Positions 15,183 to 21,762 of a DNA stretch of 21,762 nucleotides are shown here, in pieces. Source of the stretch: a candidate division WWE3 bacterium (GTDB lineage: Bacteria > Patescibacteriota > WWE3 > 2-01-FULL-39-13); NCBI GenBank assembly GCA_027002375.1, contig JALWZX010000022.1, positions 1 through 21,762 of the forward strand, in the 5' to 3' direction. The translations under genes and the position numbers were made by a program. The notes under the pieces were generated by a model. That model did no database searches and had not been told where the DNA came from. It saw nothing but the letters and a program-made list of their open reading frames with translations. Each line of letters opens with the position of its first letter. Positions within the stretch are counted from its first letter, which is position 1.

Positions 15183-16166
15183 TTACTCTGTTTTAGTCAA
15201 CAGTCTTTTCTTATATAAAAGCCAAATACCCAAAGCCACAATTTTATTAACAATCCATGGGTATTTTTGAGCATAATACTTGTCATAAAATATCTTCATT
15301 GCGTCAATACCAGAATTAATCTGAAGAGACTTTGTTTCATTTGAAGCACTAGAAATTTTCTGCGACTGTTTCTTTGTACCTTTAGACGCACCTTTAAAAT
15401 GTATTATTTTTGAAGTTGGTACATACATGACCTTTGTTTTATGCAAAACTTTAACCTGATAGCACAAATCAACATCTTCACCATTTAGAAAATAATCTGT
15501 AGGCCACCAACCAAGTGAGTCACCTACAATCTTAGGTATTAACATAAATGCACCCAAAACGACATCTACTTCATGTGTTTTATTCATATCAAGATGTAAC
15601 AAATGATATCCGCCAAACCACTTACGTAATTTATATGCTAACTTTTCACCAGTTTTAGGGGGAAATCTACGCTGAATCATGTCAGCCAAAGATTTTGCTA
15701 ACAATTTCTCTAAATAAGTAAAGTAGCAAAAAGCCCGCCATGGAGTCGGAAACCCACGATGAGCATCCCAATCATAACCACCCGTATACATATCAACACG
15801 ACAACTAACGATTCCAACATCATGATGATCTACCGCATAATCATACATTTTTAAAATAACATCTTTATCTAAAATAATATCAGGGTTTAAAAACAAAACG
15901 TAATCTGTATCTGGGTCTACCTCTTGAATTCCCCTATTATTACCTTTAGCGAAACCGACATTCTCATTACGAATCAACTTGAGCCACTTGTAATTTTTAT
16001 CTATTTCGTCAGCGACACCATCGGTAGATCCATTATCAACAACAATAACCTCGTATTCTACATCGCTATGTTTATCTATAAAATCTAGAGATTTACGTAA
16101 AGAATCAAGCATTTTAAGCGTTACATCTTTAGCGTTGTATGTAAGCACTACAATAGATAAGTTCAT
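15183..16166 (-). CDS. GT2-family glycosyltransferase (rhamnosyltransferase-like)
   Basis: 327-aa GT-A fold inverting glycosyltransferase. Start MNLSIVVLTYNAKD (1-14), VDNGSTDG (43-50), NENVGFAKGNNRGI (67-80) and the metal-site LFLNPDI (91-97) are the WbbL/rhamnosyltransferase-type signatures. DYFLNGEDVDLCYQV (224-238) is the acceptor-side ED motif. The C-terminus ends with a hydrophobic stretch and basic residues (VNKIVALGIWLLYKKRLL), a likely peripheral membrane anchor. Donor sugar not determinable. It follows the YvcK gene by 38 bp on the same strand and has its own terminator downstream. Confidence 0.93.
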   Translation of the reverse strand: MNLSIVVLTYNAKDVTLKMLDSLRKSLDFIDKHSDVEYEVIVVDNGSTDGVADEIDKNYKWLKLIRNENVGFAKGNNRGIQEVDPDTDYVLFLNPDIILDKDVILKMYDYAVDHHDVGIVSCRVDMYTGGYDWDAHRGFPTPWRAFCYFTYLEKLLAKSLADMIQRRFPPKTGEKLAYKLRKWFGGYHLLHLDMNKTHEVDVVLGAFMLIPKIVGDSLGWWPTDYFLNGEDVDLCYQVKVLHKTKVMYVPTSKIIHFKGASKGTKKQSQKISSASNETKSLQINSGIDAMKIFYDKYYAQKYPWIVNKIVALGIWLLYKKRLLTKTE

Positions 16167-16204
16167 TAAGGTGATAGTATATTATGAGATTTCATAAATC
16201 AAAT

Positions 16205-17239
16205 CTATTTTTTCAGTATCTTCTCAACTTCCCTCGCAACCTTATGATAATCATGCCTAATCAAACTACGCTTAACCTTATCGCCATATTTTCGATGTAT
16301 AACTTTATCGTAAATCAAATCTGCCCTGATTGCCCTTTTATCTCTTTTAGGTAAATCATCGGCTACAGGGTATGCATTCTCTTTTTCATAGGTTTTTAAA
16401 GCCTTTTCATTTTTAAATGGCGCGTTGTTAATTAAAACATAATCCACTGGGTGCTTCATATACCGTTCGAGTTCCACCAAATAATCAGAAACAGCAAAAC
16501 CATCTGTTTGCCCCCACTTAGAAAATAAGTTTGAGATATATAGAATTTTCGCATTTGATTTTTTAATTGTATTGGGAACTCCGCCGATTACAATATTAGC
16601 CAAAATGCTTGTATATAAATCACCCGGACCCAAAATTATCAAATCTGCATTTAATATTGCATCTTTAGCACGATTAGATATTTTAGCTTTAGGGTAAACC
16701 CACAACTTCTTAATTCTTAAACTACCATCATGTTTTTGGGGCGGTTCATCAATAGTAGCTTCACCATACACAATTTTTTCGTTTTCATATTCAGCAATAA
16801 GTTGAATGTTTTCGTAAGTTATAGGAACAACCTCACCTTTTATTCTCAAAATCTCAGTAATTTTATTAAAAGCAGCTTCGTCACTACCAAAAATATCTGA
16901 CAAAGCAGTAATTAATAAATTGCCTAGATTATGCCCAACGAGACCTTTGCCACCTTTTTCAAAACGATACTTAAACAATTCACGCATTATATTATCACCA
17001 TTGCCAGTCTCAGATAACGCAACCAAACATTGTCTAAAATCACCAACGGGTAAACGACCAAATTGGTCACGCAAAACACCTGTACTACCACCGCTATCAG
17101 TAGATGCAACAATAGCAGTAATATTTATATTTTCTAAATGCTTAATTCCACTTAAAACAGTATACGTACCAGTACCACCACCGATTACTACTATGTTTTT
17201 AGCTTTTCTATTTGTTGATTTATTTACATTTTTATTCAT
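16205..17239 (-). CDS. yvcK: YvcK/CofD-like family protein (GlmR-type regulator)
   Basis: 344-aa Rossmann-type protein of the YvcK/GlmR family. In Bacillus, family members bind UDP-GlcNAc and tune carbon flow to peptidoglycan precursors and cell shape. Motifs: NIVVIGGGTGTYTVLSGIK (15-33), ASTDSGGSTGVLRDQFGRLPVGDFRQCL (45-72), GHNLGNLLITAL and GPGDLYTSIL, all characteristic. The length is normal. The stop lies 38 bp before the GT2 gene, so a shared transcript is likely. Its link to wall or glycan precursors suits the surface-polymer context. On the minus strand a TATAAT (17281-17276) upstream gives a leader of about 30 nt, though no good -35 is present. Confidence 0.94.
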   Translation of the reverse strand: MNKNVNKSTNRKAKNIVVIGGGTGTYTVLSGIKHLENINITAIVASTDSGGSTGVLRDQFGRLPVGDFRQCLVALSETGNGDNIMRELFKYRFEKGGKGLVGHNLGNLLITALSDIFGSDEAAFNKITEILRIKGEVVPITYENIQLIAEYENEKIVYGEATIDEPPQKHDGSLRIKKLWVYPKAKISNRAKDAILNADLIILGPGDLYTSILANIVIGGVPNTIKKSNAKILYISNLFSKWGQTDGFAVSDYLVELERYMKHPVDYVLINNAPFKNEKALKTYEKENAYPVADDLPKRDKRAIRADLIYDKVIHRKYGDKVKRSLIRHDYHKVAREVEKILKK

Positions 17240-17306
17240 TTATCATTAAAACGAACAACTATTCAATCACGTCACATTATATATTTATACCTTAAATCGT
17301 ACTTTA

Positions 17307-17315
17307 TGCTACAAT
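17307..17315 (+). promoter_or_regulatory. Extended -10 promoter of candidate small RNA
   Basis: TGCTACAAT, identical to the recO extended -10. It is followed not by a start codon but by about 120 nt of stem-loops ending in a terminator. No strong -35. Confidence 0.4.
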
Positions 17316-17321
17316 CAAAAA

Positions 17322-17441
17322 AGTTACTTTTTATAATTTAAAGCTGATTGTGTAAACAACCAGACGAAGTTGTCTCGGCGAAGCCGAACTCGCCTTGGCG
17401 AGATAAATACAAAATGCCGACTGCGAAGCTGTCGGTGTTTT
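17322..17441 (+). ncRNA. Candidate structured small RNA or attenuating leader
   Basis: Between the divergent yvcK and flippase genes. Stem-loops in order: TTGT-GTAA-ACAA (17348-17359, GNRA loop), AGAC-GAAGTT-GTCT (17362-17375), TCGGC-GAA-GCCGA (17375-17387), CTCGCC-TT-GGCGAG (17389-17402), then the terminator hairpin at 17411-17441. An extended -10 at 17307-17315 would start transcription near 17322. No open reading frame of note fills it. The flippase has its own -10 at 17463, downstream of the terminator, so this looks like a separate transcript. It could instead be a cluster of palindromic repeats or an attenuator. Confidence 0.4.
17411..17441. terminator. Bidirectional intrinsic terminator
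   Basis: AAAATGCCGAC (17411-17421) pairs with GTCGGTGTTTT (17431-17441) with G-T pairs, and the inner GCGAAGC mini-hairpin caps the stem. The flanking A- and T-tracts allow termination on both strands. Confidence 0.7.
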
Positions 17442-17468
17442 ACCAAAGACCAAAAATTAATTTACAAT
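17440..17468 (+). promoter_or_regulatory. Candidate flippase promoter
   Basis: TTACCA (17440-17445), 17-nt spacer, TACAAT (17463-17468), then 7 nt to ATG 17476. The -35 overlaps the terminator T-tract. Confidence 0.45.
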
Positions 17469-17475
17469 TTGATAA

Positions 17476-18774
17476 ATGCACATACATCACCACGCAAAAC
17501 AATTAACAAAAGACAAATTTGCAATAAAAAGTTCAGCTATTGTAGTTGGTGTCTCACTTATCGGCAACATCTTTGCCTATTTATTTCAAGTTCTTTTAGG
17601 CAGATATTTTACCGTTTCAGAATACAGTATACTTACGGCATTATTATCACTGCTAGTAATTCCACATATGATCACGCATGTATTCTTTGGACAAATACCA
17701 AAATACGTTGCAGAAATTAAAGACGAAGATTATCCAAATAAAATTTCTGTACTATTTTTTACGTTATTTAAAGTATTTGCAATCGTATCAATCATCTTAT
17801 TTGCCTTAACAATCGCACTCAAAACACAAATATTTTCTTACTTAAAAATTAACAATAGCGATTCATATTTAATGTTATATTTCTCATTCGCAGTTTCAAT
17901 GTTTGTATTTTTCATCTACATTTTACACTTCTTGCAAGGTTTAATGAGATTCAAAGCATTTGCACTAGTGCAATTTCTAACAACATTCTTAAAATTTGCG
18001 GTAGCAGGAACAGTTGTTTACTTATCATTAAACTTAGGAAATGTGTTTTTAGGCTTAGGTATTAATGCGTTATTAGTGGGAATTATAAGCATAATATTAA
18101 TAAAAAAAGATATTACTTTTACAAAAGCAAGAAAATTTGATGTATCAAGTTTAAAAACGGTAATCAAATATTCAATGGGTGGCGCGCTAGCATTTGTAGG
18201 AATAACACTAATGCTAAACATAGATGTTATACAGGTTAAACACTATTTTTCACCTGAAATGGCGGGTATATACGCATTAACAGCAGTAATTGGGAAAATA
18301 ATATTCTATGTAGCCTCACCAATAACGGTTGTTATGTTGCCAATTGTTGCATCAAAGTATAAAAAAGGTGAAAATTATAAAAATAGCTTTTTAACAACGT
18401 TAAGCCTTACTTTATTGGCAGTAACATCGATTGGGGTTGTATTTATATTGTTTCCAGAATTAGTAGTAAAAATATTATTTGGAAGCAACCCAACAAAATT
18501 ATTGTCAGCAAATTACTTGCCACTTTTTAGCTTATATATGATTATATATACGTTACTTGCATTTTTAGCACAATTTTTTATTGCAATTTCTAGATTTAAA
18601 ATTGCTTCATTAGCTTTTTTGGCAGTAGTATTGCAATTTTTATTAATGCTTCTCTATCACGATACATTATATGCGATGATCTGGGATTCTATAATTGCAA
18701 GTGGGGTTGTGGTTTCAACAATGATTTTAGTTGGTTTCACTTTCATTAAGAAAAATAGATCGTATACAATATAG
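17476..18774 (+). CDS. Wzx-type oligosaccharide flippase (MOP superfamily)
   Basis: 432-aa integral membrane protein with about twelve hydrophobic helices separated by short lysine-bearing loops. The N-terminus (KSSAIVVGVSLIGNIFAYLFQVLLGRYFTVSEYSILTALLSLLVIP) matches the polysaccharide biosynthesis/RfbX family opening, with the conserved helix 1 and the 'LGr.Ls..eyGi...l.sl' segment. It moves lipid-linked glycans across the membrane. A later segment, SPEMAGIYALTAVIGKIIFYVASPITVVMLPIVASKYKKGE, is the usual second-half repeat. The context of a sugar transferase and four glycosyltransferases fits. No Wzy polymerase is seen in the window. It is convergent with the next gene, with 6 bp between the stops. 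Confidence 0.9.
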   Translation: MHIHHHAKQLTKDKFAIKSSAIVVGVSLIGNIFAYLFQVLLGRYFTVSEYSILTALLSLLVIPHMITHVFFGQIPKYVAEIKDEDYPNKISVLFFTLFKVFAIVSIILFALTIALKTQIFSYLKINNSDSYLMLYFSFAVSMFVFFIYILHFLQGLMRFKAFALVQFLTTFLKFAVAGTVVYLSLNLGNVFLGLGINALLVGIISIILIKKDITFTKARKFDVSSLKTVIKYSMGGALAFVGITLMLNIDVIQVKHYFSPEMAGIYALTAVIGKIIFYVASPITVVMLPIVASKYKKGENYKNSFLTTLSLTLLAVTSIGVVFILFPELVVKILFGSNPTKLLSANYLPLFSLYMIIYTLLAFLAQFFIAISRFKIASLAFLAVVLQFLLMLLYHDTLYAMIWDSIIASGVVVSTMILVGFTFIKKNRSYTI

Positions 18775-18780
18775 TCATTG

Positions 18781-19326
18781 TTATTCAATACCAAAACCTG
18801 GAATTACCATATTTACATATTCAGCATTGGTTGGGTCACCTTGTACTCTAAAAGTCTTTGGCGTACCACGAATTACGCGCATATCAATCAAAATTTGTGA
18901 AACGTCTAATAAATCAGGTACCATTTCTTTTTGTTCACCCCAACAATGTATACCAAATCTACCTGAAATAATTCCACCATTAGAAGCTATAAATTTCCTA
19001 TCATCGTGAACATCAACAGGAAATACCGGGAACAATAATACTTCAGGGTATCCTTCTGTTAAAAAATTGCCGTGTAAAACAAGATATATACCACTAAGTC
19101 TTGGCAATTGATCACATTGTCTCAAATTCGCCACCCATAGTTCAGCACCCTTTGGGACTTGATCATCAGAAACACTTAAGTGACGCATAACCATCTTTGC
19201 TCTGAATGGATACATTTCAGATACCACTTGATCTAACATACGTAAACGCATCTGTGCTTGACCTAGCATGTAATGTTCTAAAGCAGTAGCACCTCCGATA
19301 CCATAGAATGGATTAACATTATTCAT
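18781..19326 (-). CDS. Unrecognised 181-aa protein, lysine-poor
   Basis: No family recognised. It looks soluble, with no signal peptide or membrane helix. The N-terminus is glycine- and methionine-rich (FYGIGGATALEHYMLGQAQMRLRMLDQ). A middle of beta-like hydrophobic runs (IYLVLHGNFLTEGYPEVLLFPVFPVDVHDD) is followed by SNGGIISGRFGIHCWGEQKEM. Five lysines against about a dozen arginines is unlike the glycosyltransferases around it and resembles the other orphan at 10025-10879. Promoter TTGCAC-16-TATAAT (19386-19359) sits inside a 7-bp inverted repeat, so dedicated regulation is possible. Function unknown; the glycan-locus setting is only circumstantial. Confidence 0.7.
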   Translation of the reverse strand: MNNVNPFYGIGGATALEHYMLGQAQMRLRMLDQVVSEMYPFRAKMVMRHLSVSDDQVPKGAELWVANLRQCDQLPRLSGIYLVLHGNFLTEGYPEVLLFPVFPVDVHDDRKFIASNGGIISGRFGIHCWGEQKEMVPDLLDVSQILIDMRVIRGTPKTFRVQGDPTNAEYVNMVIPGFGIE

Positions 19327-19351
19327 ATCAACATAGGCAGATTTATATTAC

Positions 19352-19386
19352 TGCACACATTATAAAATATAATTCAAAGTGTGCAA
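19352..19386 (-). promoter_or_regulatory. Promoter with flanking inverted repeat (possible operator)
   Basis: Minus strand: TTGCAC (19386-19381), 16-nt spacer, TATAAT (19364-19359), about 26 nt of leader to ATG 19326. TGCACAC (19352-19358) and GTGTGCA (19379-19385) are perfect inverted arms, one over the -35 and one just after the -10, a good place for a repressor. Confidence 0.5.
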
Positions 19387-19404
19387 ATCTAAACAATTCA
19401 GATT

Positions 19405-19432
19405 TTGACTAAACATATATAAATGATATAAA
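19405..19432 (+). promoter_or_regulatory. Candidate promoter of the plus-strand GT2 gene
   Basis: TTGACT (19405-19410), 16-nt spacer, TATAAA (19427-19432), 10 nt to ATG 19443. The leader would be only about 3-4 nt. Confidence 0.5.
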
Positions 19433-19442
19433 TTAACTACAC

Positions 19443-20315
19443 ATGCAAAACAAATTACTCTCGGTTATTGTTCCAATATACAAGCAAGAAAAAACAGTAG
19501 AAGCTGATTTAAAAAATATTTACGAAACATTAGAAAAAACGAAACAAAAATTTGAGTTAATTGCGGTGATAGATGGTACGTCTCTAGACAATTCATTCAA
19601 AAATGCAAAAAATTTAGAGAAGAATTCCACATACAAGAATTTAAAAGTAATAGGTTACCCTACAAACAAAGGCAAAGGCCAAGCAATTAGATATGCTATG
19701 TATCATTCGAAAGGTGAAATTGTGATTTTTATCGACGGAGGTATGGATATAAACCCAAACGGTATTCTAACCCTAATAGATGAAATGCAAAAACATAATG
19801 CAGACATCGTAATAACGAGTAAATTTCACCCAGATAGCATAACCAATAATTACCCACTATGGCGTACTAAAGGGTACTACTACTTGGTGCGAATTTTGTT
19901 TGGACTTAATATTCATGACACACAAACGGGTTTAAAAGCATACAAACGTGAAGTTTTAGATAATGTTCTTGATAAATTAGTTGTTAAAAGTTATGCGTTT
20001 GATATCGAGATTTTGGCTGTGGCGCATGCAATGGGTTTTACTAAAATGTATGAAGCACCAGTTGAAATTGAATATAATTCTGTAAATTCCTCATTAAAAT
20101 TTAAAGAATTGGTAAGCAATAAAATTGTGAAAGATTTTTTATGGGAAACCTTTGCAATTTGGTATAGGTTAAAGATATTGCGTTATTATCAAGACGATGT
20201 AAGTAGAGTTAAGGTTTATGATGAGGAACTCGAAATGTACGTAAATACAGGCAATATGAGTAATAAAAAGCAAAGAGTAATCGATGTTGTAAATAAACTA
20301 TTGTCTAGAGGGTAG
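19443..20315 (+). CDS. GT2 polyprenyl-phosphate glycosyltransferase (DPMS-like)
   Basis: 290-aa GT-A enzyme of the dolichol-phosphate mannosyltransferase type, which moves a sugar from a nucleotide donor to a polyprenyl phosphate. It starts KLLSVIVPIYKQEKTVE (4-20), with AVIDGTSLDN (41-50), NKGKGQAIRYAM (75-86) and the metal site IFIDGGMDI (95-103; usually D.DLQ), then HDTQTGLKAYKREVL (158-172), the hallmark of this subgroup. No C-terminal membrane domain, so it is the cytoplasmic short form. The dispersed element GAATTCCACATACAA lies inside the gene (19622-19636), coding for residues 60-65. It precedes the GT4 gene by 43 bp. Confidence 0.92.
   Translation: MQNKLLSVIVPIYKQEKTVEADLKNIYETLEKTKQKFELIAVIDGTSLDNSFKNAKNLEKNSTYKNLKVIGYPTNKGKGQAIRYAMYHSKGEIVIFIDGGMDINPNGILTLIDEMQKHNADIVITSKFHPDSITNNYPLWRTKGYYYLVRILFGLNIHDTQTGLKAYKREVLDNVLDKLVVKSYAFDIEILAVAHAMGFTKMYEAPVEIEYNSVNSSLKFKELVSNKIVKDFLWETFAIWYRLKILRYYQDDVSRVKVYDEELEMYVNTGNMSNKKQRVIDVVNKLLSRG
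19622..19636 (+). repeat. Dispersed element core, copy 3, inside coding sequence
   Basis: GAATTCCACATACAA, identical to the cores at 6578-6592 and 15155-15169, here translated as part of EKNSTYKN in the GT2 protein. Confidence 0.65.
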
Positions 20316-20321
20316 ACCCAA

Positions 20322-20350
20322 TAGATTAATTTTTGATTTAATATTACAAT
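20322..20350 (+). promoter_or_regulatory. Candidate promoter of the last GT4 gene
   Basis: TAGATT (20322-20327), 17-nt spacer, TACAAT (20345-20350), then 8 nt to ATG 20359. Near-leaderless; the -35 is weak. Confidence 0.4.
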
Positions 20351-20358
20351 AAAACTCA

Positions 20359-21615
20359 ATGACTATACTAATTCTAAACTGGCGATCTATTAAAGACCCT
20401 CTACACGGTGGGGCTGAAGTTGCAACAATTGAACATGCCAAAAGATGGGTTGAAAATCACAACACAAAAGTTATTTGGATTAGCCCGCCTTATATCGACA
20501 CCAATGATAGAAGAAAGAAAAATGAAAAAGTTGATGGTGTTAATTTTGAATATCTTGGAATTCCACTAAAAAGAGACAATGTTTTTCAGATGATTTTTGC
20601 ATTTCCGTTGTTTTATTTTTTAGTGTTTTTTAAATATCTCACCCACTATAGGAAAGAAATTGATGTAATAATTGACCAAGTTCATGGGCTACCCTACCTT
20701 ACCCCACTTTATTCTAATAAAAAAATCATAGTTTACGTACACGAAGTAGCAGGTGATATTTGGAACAAAATGTATAAATTCCCAATAAATATTATTGGTA
20801 AAACCTTAGAAAAAATTGTATTTTTGCCATATAAATGGCGAAACATTGCGTTTGTAACAGTTTCAGAAGCAACAAAAGACGACCTAATTAAAATTGGCGT
20901 TAAAAGTAAAAAGATAGATATTGTACACAATGGTGTTTCATTGGAACCTGTTGAGTATGAAACTCCACGGGCTAAAGCCCGTGGTTTCTTATCGCCAATT
21001 ACTATTGTTGACCAACTCCATCCACGCACTAAAGTGCGTGGTTTTAAGTTTGGCGATAATAAAAATATAAAAAAGCCGAGAGAATTAACAATAATATACC
21101 TAAATAGGCTTGTCAAAATGAAAGGTATTGAACGTGCATTAAAAGTGTTTTCTGTAATTTTAAAAAAGGAACCAAACGCAAAACTAAATATAGTTGGCAA
21201 AGGCGAGACAGATTATGTGACCCATTTAAGAAACTTATCGAAAAATTTGGGTACAGAGAAAAATATTAAATTTTGGGGATATGTTGACGAGAAAACCAAG
21301 ATTTCACTATTACAAAATGCACGTGTATTAATAAACACATCGTACAAAGAAGGCTGGGGCTTAGTAAATATAGAAGCAAATACACAAGGTACACCTGCTG
21401 TGGTATTTAATGTTGCAGGAAATAGCGAATCTATTAAAAATGGCACAAATGGTTACATTGTTGAAAGCGAAAAAGAAATGGCAGAAAAGATATTATATAT
21501 TTATAAAAAGAACCCTTTAATAAAAGAATCTATAGAATATTCAAAACATTTTGATTGGAACAAACAATCTGAAGAGTTTTATAAAGTAATTAGCGGTACA
21601 ACTGAAAAAGCATAG
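20359..21615 (+). CDS. GT4-family glycosyltransferase with in-frame palindrome insertion
   Basis: 418-aa GT-B retaining glycosyltransferase. The N-terminal domain has NWRSIKDPLHGGAEVATIEHAKRW (7-30) and ends with VSEATKDDLIKIGV...DIVHNGVSLEPV (about 172-199). The C-terminal domain has IIYLNRLVKMKGIERAL, NIVGKGE, and a donor-site region INTSYKEGWGLVNIEANTQGTPAVVFNVAGNSE with the E-x7-E-like motif. Between the domains, residues about 201-234 are encoded by DNA containing two perfect palindromes (20965-20984 and 21022-21041). Related enzymes pass here directly from 'NGV' to the donor domain, so this stretch looks inserted without breaking the frame or the fold. It follows the DPMS-like gene by 43 bp. 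Confidence 0.92.
   Translation: MTILILNWRSIKDPLHGGAEVATIEHAKRWVENHNTKVIWISPPYIDTNDRRKKNEKVDGVNFEYLGIPLKRDNVFQMIFAFPLFYFLVFFKYLTHYRKEIDVIIDQVHGLPYLTPLYSNKKIIVYVHEVAGDIWNKMYKFPINIIGKTLEKIVFLPYKWRNIAFVTVSEATKDDLIKIGVKSKKIDIVHNGVSLEPVEYETPRAKARGFLSPITIVDQLHPRTKVRGFKFGDNKNIKKPRELTIIYLNRLVKMKGIERALKVFSVILKKEPNAKLNIVGKGETDYVTHLRNLSKNLGTEKNIKFWGYVDEKTKISLLQNARVLINTSYKEGWGLVNIEANTQGTPAVVFNVAGNSESIKNGTNGYIVESEKEMAEKILYIYKKNPLIKESIEYSKHFDWNKQSEEFYKVISGTTEKA
20965..20984. repeat. Palindromic repeat unit 1 inside the GT4 gene
   Basis: CCACGGGCTAAAGCCCGTGG: an 8-bp perfect GC-rich stem with a TAAA loop. It shares the CCACG...TAAA...CGTGG frame with unit 2, typical of REP-like mobile palindromes. Confidence 0.8.
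20989..21059. repeat. Palindromic repeat unit 2 with outer inverted arms
   Basis: Inner palindrome CCACGCACTAAAGTGCGTGG (21022-21041, 8-bp stem, TAAA loop) lies between the perfect outer arms TTATCGCCAA (20989-20998) and TTGGCGATAA (21050-21059). Confidence 0.8.
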
Positions 21616-21762
21616 CTCCAAATTAGTAATAGCATTATTAATAGAGTTGTTGCGAAATAACAAAACATACCCCCACTGACACCTTCATATACTCATTGCC
21701 TTGTAAAATTGTATAGACTTGCTAGTACTTCCATCGGTTTGTGTGCCGTTGATAATCTATTT
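21616..21762. other. Right-edge region, possible insertion-sequence end
   Basis: No complete gene. On the minus strand a 22-codon open frame enters from the window edge and stops at 21693-21695 (NRLSTAHKPMEVLASLYNF...), loosely like the C-terminus of an integrase-core transposase (a '..R.....kpmEvL' tail). Downstream of its stop the minus strand reads TGTCAGTGGGGGTATGTTTT, which could be an element end. Both readings are weak. Confidence 0.2.

Noticed and set aside
17370..17720. Plus-strand frame overlapping the flippase start and the stem-loops
   Set aside because: Lies in another frame of the flippase and reads through the hairpins and terminator; no coding character.
20961..21060. CRISPR-like array
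   Set aside because: Only two palindromic units of different sequence, translated within a gene; no regular repeat-spacer pattern anywhere in the window.
20733..21200. Minus-strand 155-codon frame across the palindromes in the GT4 gene
   Set aside because: Antisense to a clear glycosyltransferase; its arginine-rich repeats are just the palindromes read on the other strand.
1..21762. Alternative code with UGA as glycine (as in some Patescibacteria)
   Set aside because: Glycines at conserved motifs use GGN, TGA ends the MurF-like gene and ftsL at sensible places, and no gene has internal in-frame TGA.
1..21762. tRNA or rRNA genes
   Set aside because: No cloverleaf with a TTCGA-type T-loop and no rRNA signature seen in the gaps; a tRNAscan run would settle it.

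Overview
The window is AT-rich bacterial DNA that uses the standard genetic code (TGA ends the MurF-like gene and ftsL). Small, lysine-rich proteins, tight gene packing, a DUF4012 glycan-assembly protein, a single-chain glycyl-tRNA synthetase, an almost complete lack of Shine-Dalgarno sequences and start codons lying 6-10 nt after promoter -10 boxes point to a Candidate Phyla Radiation (Patescibacteria) organism. A Microgenomates- or Dojkabacteria-like lineage is a guess that needs marker-gene placement.

Region 1 (1-7100) is a division and cell-wall cluster read mainly on the minus strand: mraZ, rsmH, an ftsL-like gene, ftsI, a MurA-like gene and, after an interruption, ftsW running off the left edge. 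The interruption is a plus-strand pair (671-2070): a MurF-like protein and an ECF-type sigma factor that overlap by ATGA. The MurA-like and MurF-like proteins keep the family folds but have lost the catalytic residues, whereas the FtsI transpeptidase keeps its active site. Degenerate enzymes plus a sigma factor inside a wall cluster is the most unusual feature here. Three direct repeats with a 10-bp period upstream of mraZ look like its operator.

Region 2 (7100-10020) holds housekeeping genes: glyS and an HD-domain phosphohydrolase on minus, recO on plus. A 27-bp exact repeat lies just upstream of glyS and again between the HD gene and recO. It supplies a -35 box with identical spacing to both minus-strand genes and the extended -10 of recO. 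A perfect hairpin over the recO stop closes the convergent junction.

Region 3 (10025-21615) is a surface-polysaccharide locus: a DUF4012 membrane protein, a polyprenyl-phosphate sugar transferase, two GT4 and two GT2 glycosyltransferases, a YvcK-family regulator and a Wzx-type flippase. Two unrecognised, lysine-poor genes (10025-10879 and 18781-19326) sit among them. The YvcK/flippase gap contains a chain of stem-loops ending in a terminator, a candidate small RNA. The last GT4 gene carries two palindromic repeats inserted in frame in its interdomain linker. The right end (after 21615) may touch an insertion sequence.

The wall genes make and organise septal peptidoglycan. Region 3 can load a sugar onto a lipid carrier, extend it, flip it and probably attach it at the cell surface; no Wzy polymerase is seen in the window.
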